64,000 nucleotides of DNA from Platynereis dumerilii (lineage: Eukaryota > Annelida > Polychaeta > Phyllodocida > Nereididae): contig JAPTHN010000044.1 of the NCBI GenBank assembly GCA_026936325.1, positions 124,001 to 188,000 on the forward strand. Reading direction: 5' to 3'. Made by a program: the position numbers and the translations under genes. Numbering within the stretch: position 1 is the stretch's first letter; each line of letters starts with the position of its first letter. This document shows positions 10,318-21,151 of this stretch, piece after piece. A model generated the notes under the pieces. The model saw only the letters and a list, made by a program, of their open reading frames with translations. It was not told the origin of the DNA and did not search any database.

Positions 10318-11950
10318 CAGTTGTGCTTGAAAGTTTCTGAACCCCTGACACTTCTTACCTTATTTGTGCGCATCTATCTAACAAACACAGAATAGCTTTT
10401 AAAATTGGTTAATGATAAACTGAACACGATCTTTGATGTGCAAACATATATTCATAACAAATAATTACATTTAAATACGATTTTATGATGAAAGTCTGGA
10501 AAACTGTGTGTTCAAAAGTTTCTGAACCCTTCTGAAACGTATACAATAAACAATTTGTTTGGCTCTATTTTTCTAAAGTAAATGCTTCCAAACACTTCTT
10601 ATGGCTATGGACTAACGATTGGCTGATTTTCCTTGGGATTTTTGACCATTCTTCAAAAGGGTATTTTCTAAGCCCCGTAAACTGGTATGTCGTCTGACGT
10701 GAACTGCTTTGTCAAATCTGACCAAGGCATATCTGATGAATTTTGATTGGGAAACTGTCCAGGCCATTCCAGAATCCTAAATTTGAGGGATTCTAACCAA
10801 TTTTAATTGGATTTGCTTGTATACTTTAGGTAATTGTTCTGCTGGAAGACCCACTTGCGGCCAAGCTTCAGGCTTATAAGTGAAAGCTGTACGTTTTCTA
10901 AGCGCATATCTTGATATTTCACAGAATTCATTATGATATTAACAATAGTTTATTCTCCTGTCCCATTTATAGCAAAAAAACCCCATTCCATGATGGAGCC
11001 ACCGTTATCGTTCATATTATGTTCCTTGAAAGTAGCACCTTCATCACGCCAATTAAACCAATTTTGACTTTGGCTAAATGCTTCAATTTTTAATTAGTCT
11101 GTCCACTGGATATGGTTCGGATAATCATACAATTCATCAAAATGTTTTTTAGTGAAGTACGGTCAGGTTTTTTTGTACGTTTTTGCCATTATCAAAACGG
11201 CTATGTCGGACATCCGAAAGGTGCTACTTTCAAGGAACGTAACATCCTCCCAACTTTGAACAATAACGGTGGCTCCATCATGGAATGGGGTTTTTTTGCT
11301 ATAAATGGGACAGGAGAATAAACTATTGTTAATATCATAATGAATTCTGTGAAATATCAAGATATGCGCTTAGAAAACGTACAGCTTTCACTTATAAGCC
11401 TGAAGCTTGGCCGCAAGTGGGTCTTCCAGCAGAACAATTACCTAAAGTATACAAGCAAATCCAATTAAAATTAGTTAGAATCCCTCAAATTTAGGTTTCT
11501 GGAATGACCTGGACAGTTTCCCAATCAAAAACCATCAGATATGCCTTGGTCAGATTTCACAAAGTAGTTCACGTCAGACGACCCACCAGTTTACGGGGGC
11601 CTGGAAATACTCTTTTGAAGAATGGCCAAAAATCACAAGGAAAATGTGCCAACTGTTAGTCCATATAGAAGTGTTTGGAAGCATTTACTTCAGAAAAATA
11701 GGGCCAAACAAATTGTTGATTGTATACGTTTCGGAAGGGTTCAGAAACTTTTGAACACACAGTTTTCCAGACTTTCATTATAAAATCATACTTAAATGTC
11801 ATTATTTGTTATGAATATATTTTTACATACAAAAGATGGTGCTCAGTTTTATTATTAACCCATTTTAAAAGCTATTCCTGTGTTTGTTGGAGAGATGCAA
11901 ACAAATAAGGTAAGAACTGTCAGGGGTTCAGAAACTTTCAAGCACAACTG
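10318..11950. mobile_element. Tc1-like fold-back transposon (two inverted 3' halves)
   Basis: The ends are inverted repeats starting CAGTTGTGCTTGAAAG and flanked by TA (10316-10317 and 11951-11952). The inverted similarity does not stop at the ends: 10318-11041 is the inverted copy of about 11218-11950, leaving a spacer of about 175 bp. Both arms carry remains of the same transposase 3' half. It looks like a rearranged, dead Tc1 element rather than a normal one with short terminal repeats. Confidence 0.9.
11112..11780 (+). pseudogene. Tc1-type transposase remnant, C-terminal part
   Basis: The + strand encodes GGSIMEWGFFAINGTGE, matching the G-x-x-M-x-WG-x-F-x-x-x-G-x-G block of Tc1-family DDE transposases. 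It ends in a stop; a further piece reads through WVFQQNN (family usual: FQQDN) and LEWPGQFPNQKPSD (family usual: WP-x-QSPDLNPIE). Stops and frame changes break it, and the second aspartate position reads N. The left arm (10520-11041, minus strand) carries the inverted counterpart. It is a plain DNA transposon relic with no function expected. Confidence 0.75.
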
Positions 11951-11952
11951 TA

Positions 11953-12722
11953 GATTTAAAATATAAGAGGCAAAATCATAATTAATGTACAAGTACATCA
12001 GTGTTCAGATAGTCTTGTCAAATGGAATTCACAATATGTCACCAGGGTTCATCATATTAAAACCTCCCTAGAACAAATATTAAATGTTTATTTTCTGTGG
12101 TAAAGCTGACTGAGAACAGTCTGCTGTACAGGCAGGCGAGCGAGGGAGCGAACGAGGCTCGCTAATGCTCGCAACTTGAGCAGGCTGCTGTAGCCTGGAG
12201 GTAGTAAAGATGATTAGGCCCATTGTATGTCTTAAAAATGACTTGGTGAGAGTGATGATTACTGATAGTAATTATTATTCATCTCAAATAATGTTTTTTT
12301 AAGAAGAAGTTTCTAAAATAAAGCATGTTTTTAGATGAATTTTCTTTCATTTATTGGGGGATACTGTACACGATATTGTTATGGCACCACTGTAACCGTT
12401 ACAAAATTTTGGGCAGTACTGTATCCTTAAAAATGTTTGTTACTTTTTATTCATCATTGTCTGTCAGAAGCTACAATGTATTTAGCAGAAACTACTTGAG
12501 ACAACTTACATTGCCTTTATCTAAAATGGACTTTTTGGAAATATGAATGTCTTTTTTGTCAGCGAAAGACTCACAGAAGACTCTCAAGGACAATTCACAG
12601 CTCAATTGCCAGAATTATGGAAATGACAAGTCTGAAGGGGAAATTTAATTGCTCATGTGAAGAAGTTGTTTCTCAAAGGAAAGTCTACAAGTAGGCGTTG
12701 AAATGATAATTTCCCTTGGATG
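11953..12722. other. no gene; small GC-rich word cluster at 12118-12197
   Basis: The stretch is A+T-rich except for about 80 bp near 12118-12197, where GCGAG/CTCGC words recur in both orientations. No coding signal. Confidence 0.4.
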
Positions 12723-13047
12723 ATAGATAGATAGATACATAGATAGATATGGTATGTTCAGCTCTCTAAGCCAAGTTCTGGGCTATCACGAAGGTTGATT
12801 GATGAGATGGGAGAGAGAGTGGGAGTCCTCAACAAGTAACACATTTACACCATGTGAGGGATCATTTACTTGCTTGGCATGGACACTAATATAAGGGGCT
12901 AACCATTCAACGTTTCATCCAAATGACATCCAGCTGGGATTTTGCTCATCAAGGCACACTGAAAATTTTGGGTTCCCCACCCGGGGTTCGAACCCATGCA
13001 GGCAAAGACCTTCAGCGGAGGCGAGCACCTTAGCCACTTGGCCACCC
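12723..13047 (-). repeat. SINE-A, near full-length, with GATA tail
   Basis: Read on the minus strand: head GGGTGGCCAAGTGGC, a longer variable region typical of Leu/Ser tRNA, box B GGGTTCGAACCCCGG, the body with ATTTGGATGAAACGTTGA and ATGCCAAGCAAGTAAATG, a 3' module ending CATACCATATC, then a tail of TATC units. It is the most complete of about seven copies in the window. The body may belong to the SINE2/MetaSINE group; that is memory of the family, not a search. Confidence 0.9.
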
Positions 13048-13319
13048 AAGTGAATGTGGCACTAAGTCTTGTATTCAGTTTCAATAAGAATATTGGAAGT
13101 TGTAGTTCCTTTATGCATTAATGGAAACAAACCATGTTGGAAAATAGACATTTAGACAGACATAGACAAATTTTATTTCATTTCGGTTTTTACAACATAT
13201 AAAACATTAGTTGAAGGACTAATGTCAAAGAAAATTAAAAACAAGAAAGGATTACACAAAATATGACAAGTAGTATGGGACCGTTCTGAATTAATGAATT
13301 AGGTGAAACCCTAATTTTT

Positions 13320-13545
13320 CAGTGGATCTCATGAGCAAAATTCCAGCTGGACGTCATTCGGATGAGACATTAAACTGGCAGCCCCTTGTAGAAGTGTCTG
13401 TGCTGGGCAAATGAAAGATCCTTCACCTGGGGTAACATGGACTCCTACTCTCTTTCTCATCTCATCAATCAACACTCGTCGGCACCGAGAGTCGGATTTG
13501 GAGGGCTGCACTTACCATATCCATCCACATCTCTCTGTCCATTCA
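13320..13545 (+). repeat. SINE-A, 5'-truncated copy
   Basis: It carries the body (TCGGATGAGACATTAAAC, TGCTGGGCAAATGAAAGATC) and the 3' module (CATCTCATCAATCAAC, TTACCATATCCATC) but lacks the tRNA-like head. The tail is degenerate (CATC rather than TATC). Confidence 0.85.
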
Positions 13546-13627
13546 TGTCGGGAGTCCATATTGGGAAATAATATGTTCAATCAAGTTACTAATTTGACAA
13601 TTAGTGTTGAAGATGCATCCTTTTTTC

Positions 13628-13750
13628 ATGGCCCCTTATCTCAGTATATGTGCAAGGCAACTAAGGCAAGTAAATGATCCCTCATTTGGGGTATTTTAAT
13701 GTGTAACATGTACACATATATGTAGGATTCCAACTTTTCCCATTACATCA
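13628..13750 (+). repeat. SINE-A body fragment
   Basis: A diverged match to the SINE-A body: GGCCCCTTATCTCAGT, GTAAATGATCCCTCAT and the 3' CATTACATCAATTATC. No head, no tail. Confidence 0.6.
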
Positions 13751-15152
13751 ATTATCTCTTGTTAGTATACCCCCTTTTCGAGAATATAGAACATTTCATA
13801 TATATAGTTCCATAATTTAGAATACACAAATTAAAAAAGATGTATGTCTCTTTTAGTACATCCTTCATGTTGTCAATGAAAAAGGAAGTAGAAAACAAAG
13901 AAAACATAATATAAAGTAGTCTAGTATATCAAAAGTTTACCTTATAATATTATCGATAAGTGAACAGTGCACCTTACCAAGTCACAAAGAGTAGCTCAGA
14001 GTGATCCTGTGTTACTCAATGACATAAAAATCATAGTGTCAAGTGCAGCGCTGGTTGTAGGAGGCAGCCCTGGCACAGAGCATCGGCCAGCCGTAATACT
14101 GCGAATGTGCTGCTTCCCAGGCCATTTGTTTGTTATGCACGGAGCTGGCAGGACTACCATTTGAGAGCGCCACACAGTGTTGGATATAAGTTGCACAGAA
14201 ACAGATGATGTTGAGTACTTTGGAAGCTCGTGATTTCAACAAATAAGCAGGTGAAGTCTATATTTTTGCTATTATGATTATATTATAATAGATGTAGCAG
14301 GCATGCGGTATTTTTCAATTTATAGGACTTAGTTTAGTTATATGTTTGATAGCCTCTGCATCAGTAGCATCACTGTGTGCTAGATAGTGACAGAAACTTC
14401 ATCAGCTTGACTTGGCAAAAAAGCAACAACTTAAGTTGTAAGATAACAATTGAGTTCTTCAGCAAAGTGTATCTTTTATTTATGAAAGAACTCTCCTAGA
14501 GTAGGCAGCTTATCTTTTCACTGCAGCACATCCAGTGACAAGGATTTTGACCCCTTAACTTTGTATACAGCTGTTTATGTAATGAAACTATTTTAAGTTT
14601 TAAAAAAGTATGTTACGACATTAATTTGGGTTCAAAGCTATCACACAGTGTGTTACTTTTTTCTATAGATGATACATTTAGCAGACATGTGTGTCACTGG
14701 CAACTTTTAGGGGTTGATGCTCTTCAAATGGGGTTTGGGTGCGTCACTGGAAATGCAGTGTATTGACAAGGTAGCTGCAGAGCTGCAGCTGGTGCAGAAG
14801 AGCTCGCCACTTGGGCAGTTGTCTTGATGACTACTAATGTGTACTTTTAAAACACGAACAGTGCATTTTACAGCTGAGAAAACATGAGTGATTAATTTTG
14901 AAATGGTCTGGATGATGTCATACATCTTGATTTCTATTGTATAATGGCTGAATTATTATGACTTACTCTGTAATGATTATTCTTGCAATTGGTCACTCTG
15001 TGCACCAACGCTTTAAACTCCCGTGTGTTTTTAACATTTTCCGTTTGTAATTCCTTGTAAAACGTTACAGTGCTGATCTCCCTGTAAAATGTGATGGCTG
15101 ATTTATCTGTGAGCGTGTCATATAGATCCTATACTACACTGTAAAACCAACT
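13751..15152. other. no gene seen
   Basis: A+T-rich sequence. The short frames of 60-72 codons near 13967-14242 and 14707-14925 overlap one another on both strands and show no family. Confidence 0.4.
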
Positions 15153-15291
15153 GCGTTTCATTTATGGCAGCTACCGTTAAGTCTAATATATAAAAATAAC
15201 GTGCAAGCACTTTAAGAGATGCTTGTAGATAGACTGCCCATGATACTGATGATAGTATCTACCTCATTGCCTGTCACCTGCACAAGGATAC
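15153..15291 (-). repeat. R repeat, duplicated tail piece
   Basis: Nearly identical (about three differences by eye) to 15462-15600, 309 bp downstream. It is separated from it by a segment copied from the 17.6-kb region. Confidence 0.9.
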
Positions 15292-15463
15292 CACCCTAAA
15301 TGTTGCTGAGTCAGTGAACTTGTCTGGGAAAGGTTTTATGAAAAATTGCTGAGTTCCAGTTGCTGGCCATTTTGCAAGGCTGTCACCAGGTGGCTGCTTG
15401 CATGGGCACTTTTCACATCAGACTCTGTCTCTCTGAGCAGTTGCAGCGAAGGTCTCACTGAGC
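15287..15463 (+). repeat. 177-bp segment identical to 17605-17781
   Basis: By eye there is no mismatch across the 177 bp. A third, clearly diverged copy lies at 24130-24310. The surrounding sequence at 15.3 kb does not match that at 17.6 kb, so only this piece was copied. Confidence 0.9.
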
Positions 15464-15901
15464 GTTTCATTTATGGCAGCTACCGTTAAGTCTAATATAT
15501 AAAAATAACGTGCAAGCACTTTAAGAGATGCTTGTAGATAGACTGCCCATGATACTAATGATAGTATCTACCCCATTGCCTGTCACCTGCACAAGGGTAT
15601 CTGGCATGTGAGACCTGCACAAGGGTATTTGTCACTAAGACCTGCTGGAGGGTATCTGGCCTGTGACCTACTTTTGGTGATTGACCTTTGACCTGCAGAA
15701 ACTCAGCCTGTTTTTTTTCTTTATAAATTTTTTCATCTCAGAAAGACACCAAAAGTTTATCAACAAAAGATAAAATTCTATTGAGACTGTATGCAAAGTT
15801 TTAATGACAGAGATGAAACAGCATGATCAAGGCAGTTGTCATAAGTTTTAGAACCTTACTCCCACAATAGAGATGTCGCTTGCAAGCAAGCAAGCATCTC
15901 T
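15462..15901 (-). repeat. R repeat, complete-looking copy
   Basis: The core from 15524 to 15901 starts AGAGATGCTTG and ends in the inverted CAAGCATCTCT, so it may be a small element with 11-bp inverted ends. It contains iterated words CCTGCACAAGGGTAT and CTTGCAAGCAAGCAAG. Relatives lie at 2330-2945 and 42657-42966. Confidence 0.75.
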
Positions 15902-17027
15902 AAAAACTGTATTTCGTGGTAGGAGACCATTGTTTTTTGGCAGTTATCGTTGTTTTGATGCCTAGTACCATAAAAGACACAGTATTTGGTTTGACAGGGG
16001 ATCCAAAAACTGACACAATGTATACATGTCTGTCAATGAGTCATGTAACTCTGAAGTGATGGTGATGCAAGCATGGTGTAATTCAGAGATATTGGTGTAA
16101 ATGTAGATGATATGACCTTCGGGGACATCTGATTTGGTGTCGTTCTTTAACAGCCACTGAGGGAATCAATTGTATACCTTTATGACTGAAACAATACTTA
16201 CAATCAGTTAATCAATCAGGGCCTTGTTTTGTTCCAAATCATGGGAGGGGGACAACGCACATAAGTACTCAATCCAGAAGGCAGATTATATGATACAGCT
16301 TTTTTCATTGCATGATGATGTAAACCTAGAATTATGTCTCATGAATGTGAGCAGGTTCGAGTCTTTTTCTTAGGTTTCACATAGAAAATAATGGGCGATA
16401 ATAGATCGCGGAAAGGTCATGGATTTCACTTACACCAAAAAATCAGAAAAAAAATTAGAAAAATTCTGGTACCAAGCAAAATCATGACCTTTCACGCGAA
16501 CATACAGAAAAGGCACACTTCCTGTCTATGGACCAATCAGATCGCTGGATTAGAGCTATTTTACTCTCAAGAAAACTTCAACATCCATTGCAACTCAGGA
16601 AATGGAACCATTGAGTTTTCTATGTGGGTCTATGATGGCGCCTATCACTACACAAACTAAAGCTATCAAGTCAGAAACAACGTTAATGCTGCGTTGTGCC
16701 AAATTATTGAATTCAATTGCATTTCATGGCTTATCATTAATAGTGTAAATCTCCAAGTGCTCGTGAATCTTAATTCTACAATGAATACAATATTAAGATT
16801 TAGTCTTTTGAATATCCTAAATTGTAAATTTTGAATCAGATAATGTAAGATTGTCGAACTGTCAAAATTATGACCTTTTCTAGAATTTGAGGCGACGTAG
16901 TTGATTTGTTTCAGGAGATATGAACTATAACAAAACAAAAATAGACCCCATCATGATATCAATTTTCCAACAACCCCACTATAAATTCTGACCAAAACAA
17001 AATTATGAACAACCGAACAATAGTCAG
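15902..17027. other. no gene; repeated AAAGGTCATGA words
   Basis: A word close to AAAGGTCATGATTT occurs near 16415 (+), 16480 (-) and 16866 (-). Open frames at 16391-16660 and 16666-16938 (about 90 codons each) show no family. Confidence 0.35.
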
Positions 17028-17604
17028 TAACTGGTGATATGGCAAAAAAGATAATCACAGCATTTAATTTCTGTCATTTTCTATTCATCTGAGTGAATCA
17101 ACTGGATTAAATGATTTTCCAGGTTTCGGTATATTTTCCCCTGATTTTTGCATGCAAAACATGCCTCTCTGAAACATGGGGGGGGGGGGGCATGTCCCCC
17201 AGTCCCACCCTTAAACAAGGCCCATGTAATCAATGACACAGCTCCTTCAAATAACATACAGTTAATAGAATCTTAGGGAGGAGAGGCTCCCTGTGGTACA
17301 GGACTAGTGGTGCTATGATTGCCCTTTTTGTCAATATCTTAGTTAATCCTGCTATATTATCAACAACATACTTCAACTACTTAGAACTCTCCTGGGACCA
17401 GAAGTGCAAACAATGGGTACCCCAGACTACACTTACATTGTAGCCCTTCAGTTACATGACCTCCTTTACTTCATAGATAAATGTATTTTTTAGGATTCAG
17501 TTTCAGCTTTTGTATCTTGAATACAGATACTTTGTTGAAGACAAACAACTATGCACACTATATCATTAGTAGCATATATGTATGAATTTATATGTCACTC
17601 AGAA

Positions 17605-17781
17605 TACCACCCTAAATGTTGCTGAGTCAGTGAACTTGTCTGGGAAAGGTTTTATGAAAAATTGCTGAGTTCCAGTTGCTGGCCATTTTGCAAGGCTGTC
17701 ACCAGGTGGCTGCTTGCATGGGCACTTTTCACATCAGACTCTGTCTCTCTGAGCAGTTGCAGCGAAGGTCTCACTGAGCAC
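17605..17781 (+). repeat. likely source of the 177-bp copy at 15287-15463
   Basis: Here the segment sits in its ancestral context: the flanks continue into sequence shared with 24130-24350 in unit 2. This marks it as the probable donor. Confidence 0.8.
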
Positions 17782-18035
17782 TAAACGGTGAACTGCACAT
17801 GGTCATGCGATACAGTTCTGCACAGAATCTGAATTTCAACAAATGTCATAAACCGGATGCATGCATTGGCATGCAAGTTATATATGTGCACAAAATCTTT
17901 GTCATCCATTGAATTTGATTCCTGAGCTGCTGTTCTTCAAAATTAGGCCATCAGAGCCAACTTGCTTGCCACTCCACAACAATGCTTGATGCTAAGAAGG
18001 AATGAACACTTATAACAAAGGCTCATATGAGACAG

Positions 18036-18235
18036 AAAGGGGGAGGGTTGGTCTAGTGGTAGCATGCTGGGCTGCCAGTCACTGGGTCCAGGGTTCGAAT
18101 CAAACTCTTGCCGGGTCACCTGGGCTTATGTTGGATTGCAGTTTCAAGCATCTTTCGCCTTATTGCTGTGTCCTCCTCCTGTCCTAATTAGCCTGCTGAG
18201 TGCATAAATACAGGACGTAAAGCCCCAATAACCTG
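18036..18235 (+). repeat. SINE-B (Gly-tRNA-like head)
   Basis: The head reads GGTTGGTCTAGTGGTAGC (box A) with GCC at the anticodon position (GGGCTGCCAGTC) and GGGTTCGAATC (box B). The body ends near GTGCATAAATACAGGA. The orthologous copy in unit 2 is 25458-25650, so it inserted before the segmental duplication. A third copy is at 52235-52440. Confidence 0.9.
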
Positions 18236-19054
18236 TCAAACAAGTCAGAGAGCTATGTATGTACTCGAATTACTATGTAACAAAAAAGTTTGGCCAACAT
18301 TCGAATAACTTCCCGTAATGATGTGTCCTGCATAATATCACTATGTACACCAAGGCTCTAAATTGTATCTTGTACTTTCTTTCAGACAATAAATTCCTAA
18401 AATTCTAAGTAAAAGCTGTAGTGAAAAGTTTTTAAGCATCCAATCTGTTACTCCGGCAGAGGTCGTTTTATATCCCAAGGGCCCATTATGAATGGGATTT
18501 TAGGATTAGAAGTCTATCTCTTAGTGATTGTAATGGGAATAAGATAAAGTCCATCTAAGCCCTTCAAGGAGGAATTATAGGAATTTTAGCCTTATCTGGG
18601 AAGTTCCAGAGTTGACTTATTCTGAAGCTTAATTTAAGAAGAGAGATTGCCAGATTGCAAGATAGATAAATAGATAGATTGTGGACTACTTAAAGTGACA
18701 AATAATTTATAATGCTGCTGGAAGGTTAGTGAAACTATTTGTGGAAACTTGCATTCTCATGATGTCAATAATATTCCAAAGTGTCCATTTAACATAGGAC
18801 GTCTACATATAGGAAAGGATACAAGCCGCACCATCCAAGAGGACAAGTGTCACCAATCATCACCTGAGACAACCGATGGGACAACAACCGCGAGGTTTCG
18901 TCCCAAAACATCTACATCTACATCTGAAATGAGATGTTAACTTAGGCTTACATGAATTTTATCATGAAGGGGGAGAGTCATTCTACAGAAATGCACCCTA
19001 TTGGGTGAAGGTTTTTCTGAATTGCTGAAATGCATAGTTTAATAAATGTTGATG

Positions 19055-19230
19055 CATAGATAGATAGATAGATGGACATGGTAAGTGCAGCCCTCTAAGC
19101 CCAGTTCTGGGCACTCAAGAGGGTTGATTGATGAGATGGGAGAAAGAGTAGGAGTCCTCAACATCATGTTACACATTTACCCCATGTGAGGGATCTTTTA
19201 CTTGCCCAGCATAGACATTGATGTATTCTG
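19055..19230 (-). repeat. SINE-A 3' part with GATA tail
   Basis: The GATA run at its left is the complement of the SINE 3' tail, followed by AAGCCCAGTTCTGGGCAC, the GGTTGATTGATGAGATGG module and TACTTGCCCAGCATAGAC. The head is missing. Confidence 0.85.
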
Positions 19231-19819
19231 AACTACATCTGGCAATTGTCGGCAATGTTTAATGTGGCTAGAGAAACAAACTTCGCCCTATTTAACAGCA
19301 TGGAAGATAAAAGGGTTTGAACTAGAACCGCATCGGTCCATGATTGTTAAAGAAACTATTTTGCTTCATGCGTTGCTCGGTTGTCCGACTTCTGTTGTGG
19401 TAATGACAAATAAACGTGCCCTCACTCATAATAGAACTCTGAAACAGACAGAAAATCTATATAACCTGTGTGATTTGCTCCAGCAGACAACCTTGCTGTC
19501 AACTGTTCAAGTAGTTATGGTAGGTCTTGTCACTGATGACATTACTGTGTGAGAAAATGAATAATACTAAAAACAGCTCCTTGTTGCAGGTAGCTGGTTA
19601 TATTTCAGCCCTACTTTGTCAAAGGGCATTATTTCCAAGATGGCTACTTTTCAGGAGGAAGCAACAACACTCCTACATTTTCTATCAATGGTCACATAGA
19701 GAGTATTCTACCCTGCCATCATGTTATATGTGTAAACTAAGGCAGGCTGATGAGGAAAATATTTGAAAATGTATTTTTTTGCTTCATTTTCATTAAATTT
19801 CAATAGCTACATTATGATA

Positions 19820-20305
19820 AGGCCTTTTGTGGAATTTTCAGAGTTTCAGGCTAATTTGACAGAAGGCGTTGTGTTGTATTACAGCAAGCCATGATATATG
19901 CATATGACCGAAAATATGTACATTCTGAAGTTTTTCTGAATAACATATATTTGACAAATGTTGCTGACTGATTCAGAAGTTCCAATTTGATTGACAGCAC
20001 AAACTAAAACTTTGAAGTTAATGCCTTCTGTCAGATTAAATGTCTTCTGTCAAAGTATTCAAGCAGGAAGTGGTGAGTTAATGCCTTTTGTTAAAGTAAA
20101 TGCCCTTTTTTGGTTAGTTGATGCCTTTTGTCAGTTTATTTGACTGGAGTTGGATGAAATTGGACTACAACATAGGTATAGTATGTTAAGGTGTCAGCCC
20201 GAAATTACAGAAAAATGTCAAATCAAGCATTTCAAACAAAATTATAGAAAAACAAAGATAATGCATTTTGTCAAATGATGCCTTTTGTCAAAGTAGGACA
20301 GATTT
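19820..20305. repeat. region of iterated ATGCCTTTTGTCA words
   Basis: Variants of ATGCCTTTTGTCAAAGT occur at about 19820, 20020, 20040, 20075, 20120, 20260 and 20280, plus one inverted TTTGACAGAAGGC near 19857. Unit 2 lacks a matching block, so it may be an insertion specific to unit 1. Its edges are not resolved. Confidence 0.5.
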
Positions 20306-20948
20306 ATATTAAAAGCTATAGCGTAATAATGCCATTATTTCAAATGTAGGCCTACAGGGGTTTGAATCTGTAGAAATCTGCGTTGGCAATAAAATGTGCA
20401 AGTGTAACTTCAAGTAGGCCTAAGTAAACACAAATTGCAAAAAAGGATAATGAAAGACAAAATAAACAATATCCTTGATTGTTGAAGCCCTGCTTATGAT
20501 CACTTAATTACAACTTAAGAAAATATTAATGACTCATTTAATGACATTGGTAACCTGAGGACAGGAAATGGACAGTTTCTGAAGAATTACCCAGGATATT
20601 TTAGTCACGCCAATTTCCTTTGCTCTATGTTTTTGATATTATTTGCATGGGTAAATCTTCATATATGTCAGTGAACCCAGACTCCAAATTGAAATTGGAT
20701 AGGCTATGGTTTTCCCTTACTAATCAAAATCTTCAAGACCCTTCACTTCAGTCAACCTGAAGAATGTGGCATGCAGCGATCGACTTTTCTCAAACTTACA
20801 TAACATATATCTGGCTTTATTCGTGCAATATTTTCACCTCTCTTGTTGAGAATACGTGATTCCACTGGCACCCAATGGCAAATTGTCATCTCATTTACTT
20901 AAAATGTCCCCACAGCGCTGTATGATATTATTTGTGCAGTCATAACAG

Positions 20949-21151
20949 AGGCCCAATTTAAGTGTGTAACTCCTAGACGGAGCCTCCATTTGGGACTTCA
21001 GGGAGTTATGGGCGTTGACAGCAGTTATCGGGAGTTGTGGGTGTTAGTGAGAGTTACCAGGAGTTGACAAGGGTTACCAGGAGTTAGTGGGAGTTAGCAG
21101 CAGTTGCGGGACGTCCAGAAGTCTCAGGAGTTACATGCTCAAATGGGGCCT
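20949..21151. mobile_element. Element F: 203-bp MITE with 6-bp target duplication TAACAG
   Basis: Inverted ends start AGGCCCAATTTAAG (left) and AGGCCCCATTTGAG (right complement) and extend about 27 bp to GTAACTCCT. The interior repeats GGGAGTTA-type words about ten times. TAACAG lies on both sides (20943-20948 and 21152-21157). The paralogous locus near 28405 has one TAACAG and no element, giving an empty site. Superfamily unassigned. Confidence 0.9.

Noticed and set aside
10911-11360. Two nearly identical 60-65-codon frames on opposite strands
   Set aside because: They are the two arms of the Tc1 fold-back read antisense; no gene.
18036-18105. Gly-tRNA-like block
   Set aside because: Present three times with a common non-tRNA body; it is a SINE head, not a gene.
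19262-19552. 96-codon frame partly repeated at 27327-27521
   Set aside because: The similarity is that of the segmental duplication; the frame is not preserved at its ends and no domain is recognisable.
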